This document shows positions 1 through 6,947 of a stretch of 32,346 bases of DNA, piece after piece. The DNA is from CAZIWJ01 sp964542855 (GTDB lineage Bacteria; Bacteroidota; Bacteroidia; Cytophagales; Cyclobacteriaceae), in contig CAZIWJ010000006.1 in assembly GCA_964542855.1 (NCBI GenBank), positions 1-32,346 on the forward strand, read 5' to 3'. A program made the translations under genes and the position numbers. The notes beneath the pieces were generated by a model. It did no database searches. It was not told where the DNA came from and saw only the letters and a list, made by a program, of their open reading frames with translations. Within the stretch, counting starts at the first letter, position 1. Every line of letters starts with the position of its first letter.

Positions 1-64
1 GCTAATATGCTCTAGCATTCTTATAAAGAACCAGGAAATGATTGCGACTAGTAGGGAATCATTT

Positions 65-316
65 GGTATTCCTCCACTACGACGCTTTATACGGGAGTTC
101 AGGCGTAGTATATCTCCAAGACAACGTGGTATTCCTCCGCTACGAAGCTTTATACGGGAGCTCAGGCATAGTATATCTCCAAGACGACTTGGTATTCCTC
201 CGCTACGACGCTTTATACGGGAGTTCAGGCGTAGTATATCTCCAAGACAACGTGGTATTCCTCCGCTACGACGCTTTATACGGGAGGTTGGCCGTAGTGT
301 ATCTCCACTACGTCGT
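65..316. repeat. 63-bp tandem repeat, four copies plus a degenerate fifth
   Basis: Four head-to-tail copies begin at 65, 128, 191 and 254, exactly 63 bp apart. A shortened, diverged piece follows at about 304-330. Copies 1, 3 and 4 are nearly identical; copy 2 differs at several scattered bases. Each unit carries a short inverted repeat (CTACG ... CGTAG, about 20 bases apart). Because 63 is a multiple of three, two forward frames stay open across the array (38-415 and 42-410). One would encode a very Arg-rich 21-residue repeat. There is no recognisable domain and both frames look equally good, so I read this as a noncoding minisatellite, with a small basic repeat protein as the alternative. 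Confidence 0.85.
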
Positions 317-416
317 TTTATACGAGCGGTTGAACACTCTCTCTATTTCCCCCAGGCTTTTATTCCTCTCCTCGTCCAAACCGGTAAATCATCATCAGCC
401 GGTCTATTGAATTAAT

Positions 417-936
417 TTACCATTAAAGCCACCCGAGTTAATATCCTGCTGCTTGCCCTGCTACGACGATAAACGCGGCCTGACTAATTCCGGCCTTACT
501 TACATTTACTGCATAAAAGCGTTTAACCAGGCAAGTAATTCAGATTAACGTTTACAACAGAAATACTATGTTAAAATTTTAATGTACCGGTAGAGACAAC
601 CAGGTTGGTACACCAACTGCGCTCGCCTCAGGCGAGGCTTTACTCTACATACGTGTTACGTGGCAGTTATTGCGTTTTCCAGTTGGTCGTTACCCCGTAA
701 TACCGGTAAGATTTTCCGGTTAGTATTATTGGCATCGGGGAATATTTGTACGTATTCTGATGACTACCGTTTTGCCAATTTGTCCGTTCGCGCTTGTTAC
801 AAGCATTTGCATTTTTTCTATTCAAAAAAGTAAATTCAACGATACAGCCTGTTACCTCAGTAGCACGAGTTCATTAAAACGAAGTTTTAACTGCAAAGGC
901 CAACGGGATACCCAAAATATGATAATAAAAGGGATG
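417..936. other. Intergenic region without a recognisable gene
   Basis: About 520 bases between the tandem repeat and the 3' end of the minus-strand amidotransferase gene. Short open frames exist (for example 760-1026 plus) but show no domain, signal peptide or codon pattern that would support them. The only structure I see is a pair of neighbouring hairpins at 604-617 and 622-636. No transposase remnant was recognised on either strand. Confidence 0.5.
604..636. repeat. Two adjacent small hairpins
   Basis: GTTGG-TACA-CCAAC (604-617) is followed by CTCGCC-TCA-GGCGAG (622-636), both perfect stems. The second is trailed by GC then TTT at 639-641. They could be a weak terminator on the plus strand or a REP-like remnant. 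Function is unknown. Confidence 0.45.
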
Positions 937-1761
937 TTAAACCGATATTTTATCCATTCCTATTTTTCTCTTAGCATATTCTACCAACGCTTTGAAAATT
1001 CGCCTGTGATTACTGATGTGCGGTAACAATTCCGGGTGCCACTGCACACCAATTATAAAGCGATCTTCCGATTCAATGGCCTGTATTACGCTGTTATTTT
1101 CACGGGCGGAAACTTTCATTCCCTCACCTGCTTCCTTAACAGCCTGGTAGTGCAGGGCATTTACTTCCAGCCTGGTAGCCTGTAAAATACTTTGCAGGTT
1201 AGTATTCGGCATAATGTATACCTGTTTAACCGGGAATACGCTGTGCGGATTAGGCTTTTCCGTGTAGAAGCTGTTCAGGTTCTGGTACAGCGAACCTTTA
1301 AAAAACACATTCAGTAACTGCGACCCCCGGCAAATGCCAAGCATTGGTAATTTACGATTCCAGGCTTCATGCACCAGCTTAAACTCGAGTTGGTCGCGGG
1401 CCTTGTCCAGGCCGTGCCCTCCTTTTCTACTTAGTAATTTCCGGAGAATAAACAAAAAGGGATAATACAGCCAGGAAACAGCGCGGCTTAATTTTTGGTA
1501 CCAGGGGATCCGCTGTTCCTGCAGCGTATTTTTTAGGTATTCTTCAATTAATTTACTTTGCGAGTACGTTTCCGGGTCTATATCTGCCCCACCACCGATA
1601 ACCAGGCCATCCAGTTCATCGATAGATACCGGTTTAGCAGGGGTAACCCTTACGGGAATACCTCCAGACAGGCGAATAGACAAAGCCGTGAAAAACCAGG
1701 CCATTCTACCCCCTTTGTTGGGTCCGGTAACGCCAATTACAGGTTTATCCGACAAGCTCAT
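937..1761 (-). CDS. Peptidase C26 / class I glutamine amidotransferase-like protein, partner of the amidoligase
   Basis: 274 residues of the class I glutamine amidotransferase fold, PuuD-like (gamma-glutamyl-gamma-aminobutyrate hydrolase) branch. The glycine-rich loop VIGGGADIDPE lies at about 54-64. The nucleophile elbow GICRGSQ has Cys144, and the catalytic His-Glu pair sits in QWHPE (His242, Glu244). Such enzymes hydrolyse gamma-glutamyl amide bonds in the cytoplasm. Odd feature: about 40 extra residues (roughly 70-115) interrupt the usual path from the glycine-rich loop to the nucleophile, and they include a hydrophobic stretch at about 95-110. The ATG overlaps the end of the upstream amidoligase gene by 17 bases, so the two are almost certainly co-transcribed and translationally coupled. 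It probably trims or reverses a gamma-linked product of that ligase. The substrate cannot be read from sequence. Confidence 0.85.
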   Translation of the reverse strand: MSLSDKPVIGVTGPNKGGRMAWFFTALSIRLSGGIPVRVTPAKPVSIDELDGLVIGGGADIDPETYSQSKLIEEYLKNTLQEQRIPWYQKLSRAVSWLYYPFLFILRKLLSRKGGHGLDKARDQLEFKLVHEAWNRKLPMLGICRGSQLLNVFFKGSLYQNLNSFYTEKPNPHSVFPVKQVYIMPNTNLQSILQATRLEVNALHYQAVKEAGEGMKVSARENNSVIQAIESEDRFIIGVQWHPELLPHISNHRRIFKALVEYAKRKIGMDKISV

Positions 1762-2764
1762 TAGTTATTGTTTTATGGGTATGTTCTAACCACTGCTTTT
1801 TAAAATTAAATTTCAGTGGGTGAAACTGGTTTGTATATTCTTTCATCCACCGCTTCATTAGCTGATCCGACTGCACCAGGCGTTCTACCACAATCCAGGT
1901 ATTCCATTCTCTGGCCAGCGACCAGTCCGACTGCCCCACCAGGCTGTTCGGTAACCGGTAATGAAAGGTAGGCCGGGGGTTAATTTGTCCTGTACCCTCA
2001 AACTGATCGGTGTATTCGTGGTTCAGGTATTTAAAAACGGGGTACATGTCGAGCGGGCGGTCGCGCGATGGGTTATGTTCATTATAATCCAGGATCAGGT
2101 TTTTCAAATCCGGATGATAATTTTCGTCCATAATCATTATCCCGTACTTTTCAGGGAAAGGATTAATGAATTTAGTTAGCGAGCGAGCCAAATCGATATC
2201 CGCTTCCCGGACAATCCACGGATACAATAAAATAAAAGCTCTTAAGTAGTTCACCAGGGTAGATGGTTCTTCATCCGGAATTTCCACGTTAATGTGTGTA
2301 CCAAAGGCGTTGGTGAGGAAACTTCGGGTACCTTCGGCTGCCTGCTCATAAAGCATGAACCGTAATTCTTCCAGTTCGGGTAAGCGGCTAACCGCTATGG
2401 GCGGGGCCACAATTTCGTAAGGTACCACTTTCACCGCGATGTTTTCCATGAGATCTTCCACCTCTTTGGCAACCGCCACATCACCAATAGACAGGGTATT
2501 TAAATCGAGGTTTAACCTGGCGAACAGGTTATTATATTTTTTTTCACTTAACCAGGACAGGTCGATTGTGACCGTAAAATCGCCAAGCCGGGTATTTTCA
2601 ACTTTGTGGAAAAAACGATGCTTAGGCAAAATATCGCCACCGTACAATTTCTGGATTAAACTGGCGGTAGTAGAAACATCAACGTTTCCGTATTCAATTT
2701 CATACCCAACTTTTCGTTCTTCACCCTTTCCGTTTTCACTGAGCGGCAGGGGGAGAAAATTCAT
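1745..2764 (-). CDS. Amidoligase-family enzyme (Amidoligase_2, glutamine-synthetase-like COOH-NH2 ligase)
   Basis: About 339 residues from the ATG at 2764. The frame also opens nine codons upstream at a TTG, but the ATG has an A-rich leader and is the better start. The N-terminal GYEIEYGN resembles the metal/ATP-binding Gx-E-x-E motif of glutamine-synthetase-like COOH-NH2 ligases. A central GTHINVEIP (about residue 165) fits the conserved His-x-Asn strand of the family. No signal peptide or membrane segment, so cytoplasmic. Family knowledge: these ligases form amide or peptide bonds using ATP and are often paired with amidotransferase-like hydrolases, as here (17-base overlap downstream). The natural substrate is unknown; a gamma-glutamyl-type small molecule or a peptide tag is plausible inference. 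A promoter must lie in the 175-base gap shared with the divergent aminopeptidase gene. Confidence 0.8.
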   Translation of the reverse strand: MNFLPLPLSENGKGEERKVGYEIEYGNVDVSTTASLIQKLYGGDILPKHRFFHKVENTRLGDFTVTIDLSWLSEKKYNNLFARLNLDLNTLSIGDVAVAKEVEDLMENIAVKVVPYEIVAPPIAVSRLPELEELRFMLYEQAAEGTRSFLTNAFGTHINVEIPDEEPSTLVNYLRAFILLYPWIVREADIDLARSLTKFINPFPEKYGIMIMDENYHPDLKNLILDYNEHNPSRDRPLDMYPVFKYLNHEYTDQFEGTGQINPRPTFHYRLPNSLVGQSDWSLAREWNTWIVVERLVQSDQLMKRWMKEYTNQFHPLKFNFKKQWLEHTHKTITNELVG

Positions 2765-2814
2765 ATCTGGTTTTTTTAGTTTGTGTAGCAATTACTATTG
2801 TGTACGGGCTAAAA

Positions 2815-2846
2815 ATTGAATCGGTTATTTAGCCCCGGTAATTTTG
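2815..2846 (+). promoter_or_regulatory. Candidate Bacteroidota promoter for the M1 aminopeptidase gene
   Basis: ATTG (2815-2818), then 20 bases, then TAATTTTG (2839-2846). This matches the Bacteroidota sigma-ABfr pattern TTTG-N19-21-TAnnTTTG with one mismatch in the upstream box. Transcription would start near 2852, about 90 bases before the ATG. Confidence 0.45.
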
Positions 2847-2939
2847 TTGTTCTTACCACCTTTCCAGTCCCGTAAATATTTATAATTTTACAATCGCCAA
2901 AAAGCGGGGTATTACCGCATACTTCAGTTTCATTTAAGC

Positions 2940-5504
2940 ATGTATTTACCTATGAAGGGGTTCATCCTTTTTATTTTATCCGGCCTGTTTCTTTCCTGCA
3001 GTTCAAGAGAACCGGTTAATTACTCTTCACTGCTGCAACCGGGCGTACCGAAAAAACTTGCCAACTACCGGTCTCAGCAGGTTCAGGATGTAAACTATTC
3101 GCTAAGTTTTAATATTCCCGATAACAAACAGGATCCTATTACCACCCGGCAAACGGTACGCTTACGCCTAACCGATAACACCCATCCCCTGCTGTTCGAT
3201 TTCACCGCACCCGCCGAAAATATAGCTTCTGTTGCGGTAAATGGCCGACCCATTCCGGTAACGGTAGAAAAGCAGCACCTGGTTATTTTTCCCGAAGACC
3301 TGGTGATGGGGGAGCTAAACCTTGTTGACATAAATTTAACAGCAGGAAACCTATCGCTGAACCGTAACGACAAATTTCTGTATTCTCTTTTCGTACCGGC
3401 CCGGGCTTCGTCGGTATTTCCCTGTTTCGATCAGCCCGATATTAAATCGACCTATAAATTAACCCTGCGTATACCCGACGGATGGGATGCCGTTGCCAAC
3501 GGGGAAGAAATAAACAGGGGCCTTACCGGGGGCAAACAGTTAATTGCTTACGAGGAAACCCGTCCCATTCCCACCTACCTGTTTGCTTTTGCAGCCGGGA
3601 ATTTTAAAAGGATGAACAAAACGCTGAACGGCCGCTCGTACAGCATGGTGTACCGCGAACCAGATTCGGCCAAAGTAGCCCGTAATGCCGGGGCTATATT
3701 CAGCTGGCACGACAAGGCTTACTCCTGGCTGGAAGAATATACCGGGATAGCATACCCTTTCCGGGATTACACTTTTTTCCTGGCCCCATCTTTCCAGTAC
3801 GGCGGAATGGAACACCCCGGAGCTATTTTTTACCGGGAGTCGTCGCTGTTCCTGAATAAATCGCCCAGCAGGAACCAGGAACTCGCTCGGGCACGCTTAA
3901 TTGCCCACGAAGTGGCCCACATGTGGTTTGGCAACCTGGTTACCATGGAGTGGTTTAATGATGTGTGGCTGAAAGAAGTCTTCGCCAATTTCATGGCCGA
4001 CAAAATTACCCGGGATGATTTCCCTGATATAAACCTCGACCTGCAATTTATTGCAGCTCATTACCCGAGTGCCTACTCGACAGATCGAACAGCAGGCACT
4101 CACCCCATTCAGCAGGAGTTATCGAATTTAAATGACGCCGGTTCGTTGTACGGTTCCATTATTTACCATAAAGCACCGGTAGTGATGCAGCACCTGGAAA
4201 AGCGGATAGGTAAAGAAGCTATGCAGCAGGGCTTAAAACAGTATTTGCAAACCTATTCCTATTCAAATGCAGTTTGGGACGACCTGATTGCCATACTTGG
4301 TGAAGTTTCCGGAGAGGATTTATCGACCTGGAACGAGCAATGGGTGAAAACGGCCGGAATGCCTCATTATACAGCCCGGCACACGGGGCAACAGGTTACC
4401 GTAAAGCAGCAAGGTTCCTTAGCTTACGAACAGCTCCTTACGCTACAGTATGAAAGCAACGGTACGTCGGATACGGTTCTCCTGAATATGCATACTGCTG
4501 ATACTGTGCTGAGGTTAGATAAGGCCCCGACCGGCATCAACCTTTTTGGTTCGGGCTACGAGTATGGCTATTATGAAAAAAATGCAGAGCAACTGGAGCA
4601 GTTATTAAACAATATTTCCCGGGAGAATGAGGAGAGCAGGCGCTACAAGTACTGGACCATCGCCTGGGAAAACTTCCTGCATACCAATTTAGCCCCCGAT
4701 ACTCTTTTTCGGGCCCTGGTAAAATCAGTGAAAGAAGAACAAAACCCCATTATCCTGGATTATACGACCGGCTGCCTGGAAAATTTATTCTGGCGTTTTT
4801 ATGCAAACGAAGACGCGGTGGCAGCGCAAACCGAAGCCGCATTATGGGAACGGCTGCAAAGCGAAACCAAAGCCGGGTTGAAACGAACATTGTGGAATGC
4901 CTACCAGGCAACCGCCAAAAGCAAACCGGGGCAAGCCCGGCTGTTCAGCATCTGGGAAAGGGAATTAACGATCGATCGGCTCCCTTTATCAGAACAGGAC
5001 TTTATTTCCCTGGCTACTACCCTGCTGCTGTATAACCACCCGGAACGCAGGGCTATTGCCCAGGAGCAGTTAGATAATATATCGAACCCCGACCGGGAAG
5101 CACGATTCCGCTACCTCCTACCGGCATTATCGGACGATCCGGGCATCCGGGAGTCGTTCTTTGCTTCGCTGCAACAGCCGGAAAACCGGGAGAACGACAG
5201 CTGGGTGCAGTCGGCAGTGGGGTACCTGCATCACCCGTTACGTAAAGAACACAGTCGGCTGTTTATTTTACCTACCCTTGAATTACTGAAAGAACTTCAG
5301 GAAACCGGCGATATTTTCTTCCCGGGCAGGGTGCTGAACAATACGTTCCGGTGGCACGACAGCCGGGAGGCCATTGAAGTGGTGGATAATTTCCTGGAAA
5401 ACCGGCCCGGCTATCCGCAGTCGCTGAGGCAAAAGATTTTACAGAGTACAGACCTGATGAAACGTACCCGGGAAATTAAGGCGGTGTATGGAAACGAGGT
5501 ATAG
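2940..5504 (+). CDS. M1-family zinc aminopeptidase, predicted lipoprotein
   Basis: 854 residues. The N-terminus (two candidate ATGs, codons 1 and 5) gives a short lipoprotein signal ending in LFLSC (Cys20), so the mature enzyme is probably lipid-anchored outside the inner membrane. M1 fold: N-terminal beta domain, then the substrate-binding motif GGMEHPG (residues 288-294), the zinc motif HEVAH (His323, Glu324, His327) with the third ligand Glu346 at the canonical HExxH-18-E spacing, and a catalytic Tyr candidate at 409 in a YxK context. The C-terminal 350 residues look helical, as in ERAP-like M1 enzymes. It removes N-terminal residues from peptides, probably imported or periplasmic ones. 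The usual GAMEN motif here reads GGMEH, with Asn replaced by His. It is monocistronic: divergent from the amidoligase operon and convergent with the TPR gene 16 bases downstream. Confidence 0.9.
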   Translation: MYLPMKGFILFILSGLFLSCSSREPVNYSSLLQPGVPKKLANYRSQQVQDVNYSLSFNIPDNKQDPITTRQTVRLRLTDNTHPLLFDFTAPAENIASVAVNGRPIPVTVEKQHLVIFPEDLVMGELNLVDINLTAGNLSLNRNDKFLYSLFVPARASSVFPCFDQPDIKSTYKLTLRIPDGWDAVANGEEINRGLTGGKQLIAYEETRPIPTYLFAFAAGNFKRMNKTLNGRSYSMVYREPDSAKVARNAGAIFSWHDKAYSWLEEYTGIAYPFRDYTFFLAPSFQYGGMEHPGAIFYRESSLFLNKSPSRNQELARARLIAHEVAHMWFGNLVTMEWFNDVWLKEVFANFMADKITRDDFPDINLDLQFIAAHYPSAYSTDRTAGTHPIQQELSNLNDAGSLYGSIIYHKAPVVMQHLEKRIGKEAMQQGLKQYLQTYSYSNAVWDDLIAILGEVSGEDLSTWNEQWVKTAGMPHYTARHTGQQVTVKQQGSLAYEQLLTLQYESNGTSDTVLLNMHTADTVLRLDKAPTGINLFGSGYEYGYYEKNAEQLEQLLNNISRENEESRRYKYWTIAWENFLHTNLAPDTLFRALVKSVKEEQNPIILDYTTGCLENLFWRFYANEDAVAAQTEAALWERLQSETKAGLKRTLWNAYQATAKSKPGQARLFSIWERELTIDRLPLSEQDFISLATTLLLYNHPERRAIAQEQLDNISNPDREARFRYLLPALSDDPGIRESFFASLQQPENRENDSWVQSAVGYLHHPLRKEHSRLFILPTLELLKELQETGDIFFPGRVLNNTFRWHDSREAIEVVDNFLENRPGYPQSLRQKILQSTDLMKRTREIKAVYGNEV

Positions 5505-5520
5505 GAACGGGGAATAATGG

Positions 5521-6492
5521 CTAACAGCCCAGTTCTTCTATTAAATCCATGACTTCGGGGTTGGGTTCCCGGCTTATAGAACGGGCCTTTTGTAAATTTT
5601 CACAGGCTTTTGTGGTTTTACCTTTGGCCTTGTAATACAAAGCCCGGTTTTTATATGCCGCAGCATTTTTGCTGTACAGTTTAATAGATTTACGAATCAG
5701 TTTCCTGGCTTTGCGCAGGTCGCCGGTTTTGAGTCGGGCCAGCCCCATGTTATTAAGAATAAACGCATCTTTCGGGTAATCATCCAGCAATTGATTAAAC
5801 AAACTAATGGCTTGCTGGTAGCGTTCTGTTTTCACGTACAGCAACCCGAGGTTATTTTTCAGGGGTACTGAAGAGGAATCGTAAGCAAGGCCGGTTTCAT
5901 ACAACTGCTCCGCTTCCTTATAATTACCCTGGTTCATCAGCAGCGTACCCAGGTTAGCGTATACTCCCATGGCATCAGGACGAATATCGAGGGCAAATTT
6001 ATAATCGGCTACTGCAGCATTTAACTTTCCCTGGTAAGAATAGGCTGCTCCCCGGTCGTTATGGGCGTAAAACCGGGTGGCGGTATCATAGGGGGAGGCG
6101 AATTGCAGCACCCGGGTGTAATCATCGATCGCTTTATTAAAATACTGGTGGTAGAAGTGCAGCAGGGCCCGGCTGGTATACGCTTTCGGGTTGGCCGGGG
6201 CCAGTTCAATGGCCTTGTTAAATTGCTCTAATGCCTGCTGGTACCGCACGGAATCGCTGGAAAACTGCGGCCTTTCCACGTCGGCAATAAGCTCTCCTTT
6301 CAGCAGGTGCCAGATGGCCCGGTTCGGGTAATCTTTAATTGCCTGGTTAAATACTTCCAGGGCTTTCTTGTTTTCGCCTTCGTCCATGTATTGGAAGGCT
6401 TCCTGGATAATAGCATTGGCTTTTGATTTACCCTGGGCGAACGCACCCGATGTTAGCGAAACAAAAAGCAGGATAAGAACTACTGGTTTCAT
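5521..6492 (-). CDS. Secreted tetratricopeptide-repeat protein
   Basis: 323 residues. A classical signal peptide (about 1-19, cleaved after AFA) is followed by at least seven TPR helical hairpins filling nearly the whole mature chain, with repeated signatures such as G..Y.EAE.LY and NNLGLLY. The last residue is Cys. TPR arrays are protein-protein scaffolds; the partner cannot be read from sequence, and a periplasmic or outer-membrane assembly role is inference. The gene is convergent with the aminopeptidase gene, with only 16 bases between stop codons. It has its own 455-base upstream region shared with the 3' end of the efflux operon, so it is probably transcribed alone. Confidence 0.85.
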   Translation of the reverse strand: MKPVVLILLFVSLTSGAFAQGKSKANAIIQEAFQYMDEGENKKALEVFNQAIKDYPNRAIWHLLKGELIADVERPQFSSDSVRYQQALEQFNKAIELAPANPKAYTSRALLHFYHQYFNKAIDDYTRVLQFASPYDTATRFYAHNDRGAAYSYQGKLNAAVADYKFALDIRPDAMGVYANLGTLLMNQGNYKEAEQLYETGLAYDSSSVPLKNNLGLLYVKTERYQQAISLFNQLLDDYPKDAFILNNMGLARLKTGDLRKARKLIRKSIKLYSKNAAAYKNRALYYKAKGKTTKACENLQKARSISREPNPEVMDLIEELGC

Positions 6493-6901
6493 AAAACGAA
6501 CGTTATACTCTCACTAACTTCTGGTTATGTACCCTGTTTAATTTTATTGATTCCTTTAGCAGAGCAACGTGTAAGTTGTAACCGGGAGAACGCTGTAACC
6601 GGTTGTTTCAGCTTCGCTTTTTCTGTTGTATAAGAAAGCGGTAAACCGTTGAAAAGTATTTTTCACTTAACCCGTTTCTTGGTTTGGGTATATACGTTGT
6701 AGGCTCGTGAAGCTGAAGGCATTACTACTTCCCGGTTGTAAGCTGTTTGAGCCACCGAATGTAAATTTTTACGCGTAAGTTTCGGCGGGAAGTTCAGGTC
6801 GGAAGCTTAGAAATAAGAAGGTTTCGGTTGGTTTTGAACCGAATTATGGGGTGTTTGTAAGTTCCTTTCTGGCAGGCCACGTAAACCTAACGAAGGCCAA
6901 T
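6493..6901. other. Intergenic region between efflux operon and TPR gene
   Basis: No gene recognised. It contains a perfect 10-base palindrome TTACGCGTAA (6769-6778) and a perfect hairpin TTCGGTT-7-AACCGAA (6823-6843). The TPR gene promoter should lie near its left end, but I see no convincing TAnnTTTG box. Confidence 0.4.
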
Positions 6902-6939
6902 AACCGCAGAAACAGCCGGGAGGGGCCATCGCTGCGGTT
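6902..6939 (-). terminator. Inverted repeat just after the RND pump stop codon
   Basis: AACCGCAG (6902-6909) pairs perfectly with CTGCGGTT (6932-6939), with further GCC/GGC pairing inside the loop. It begins 8 bases past the stop codon of the last gene of the efflux operon. There is no T-run on the minus strand, so it is either an imperfect terminator or a 3'-end-stabilising stem. Confidence 0.45.
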
Positions 6940-6947
6940 CAGGATTT

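Noticed and set aside
65..316. CRISPR array
   Set aside because: Units are contiguous 63-base repeats with no unique spacers, and no cas gene is present.
760..1026. Small plus-strand gene of 88 codons
   Set aside because: No domain or signal peptide, and its 3' third overlaps the amidotransferase gene in antisense.
6823..6843. Hairpin TTCGGTT-7-AACCGAA as terminator of the efflux operon
   Set aside because: No T-run follows on the minus strand and a larger stem lies directly after the stop codon at 6902-6939; kept only as a note in the intergenic entry.
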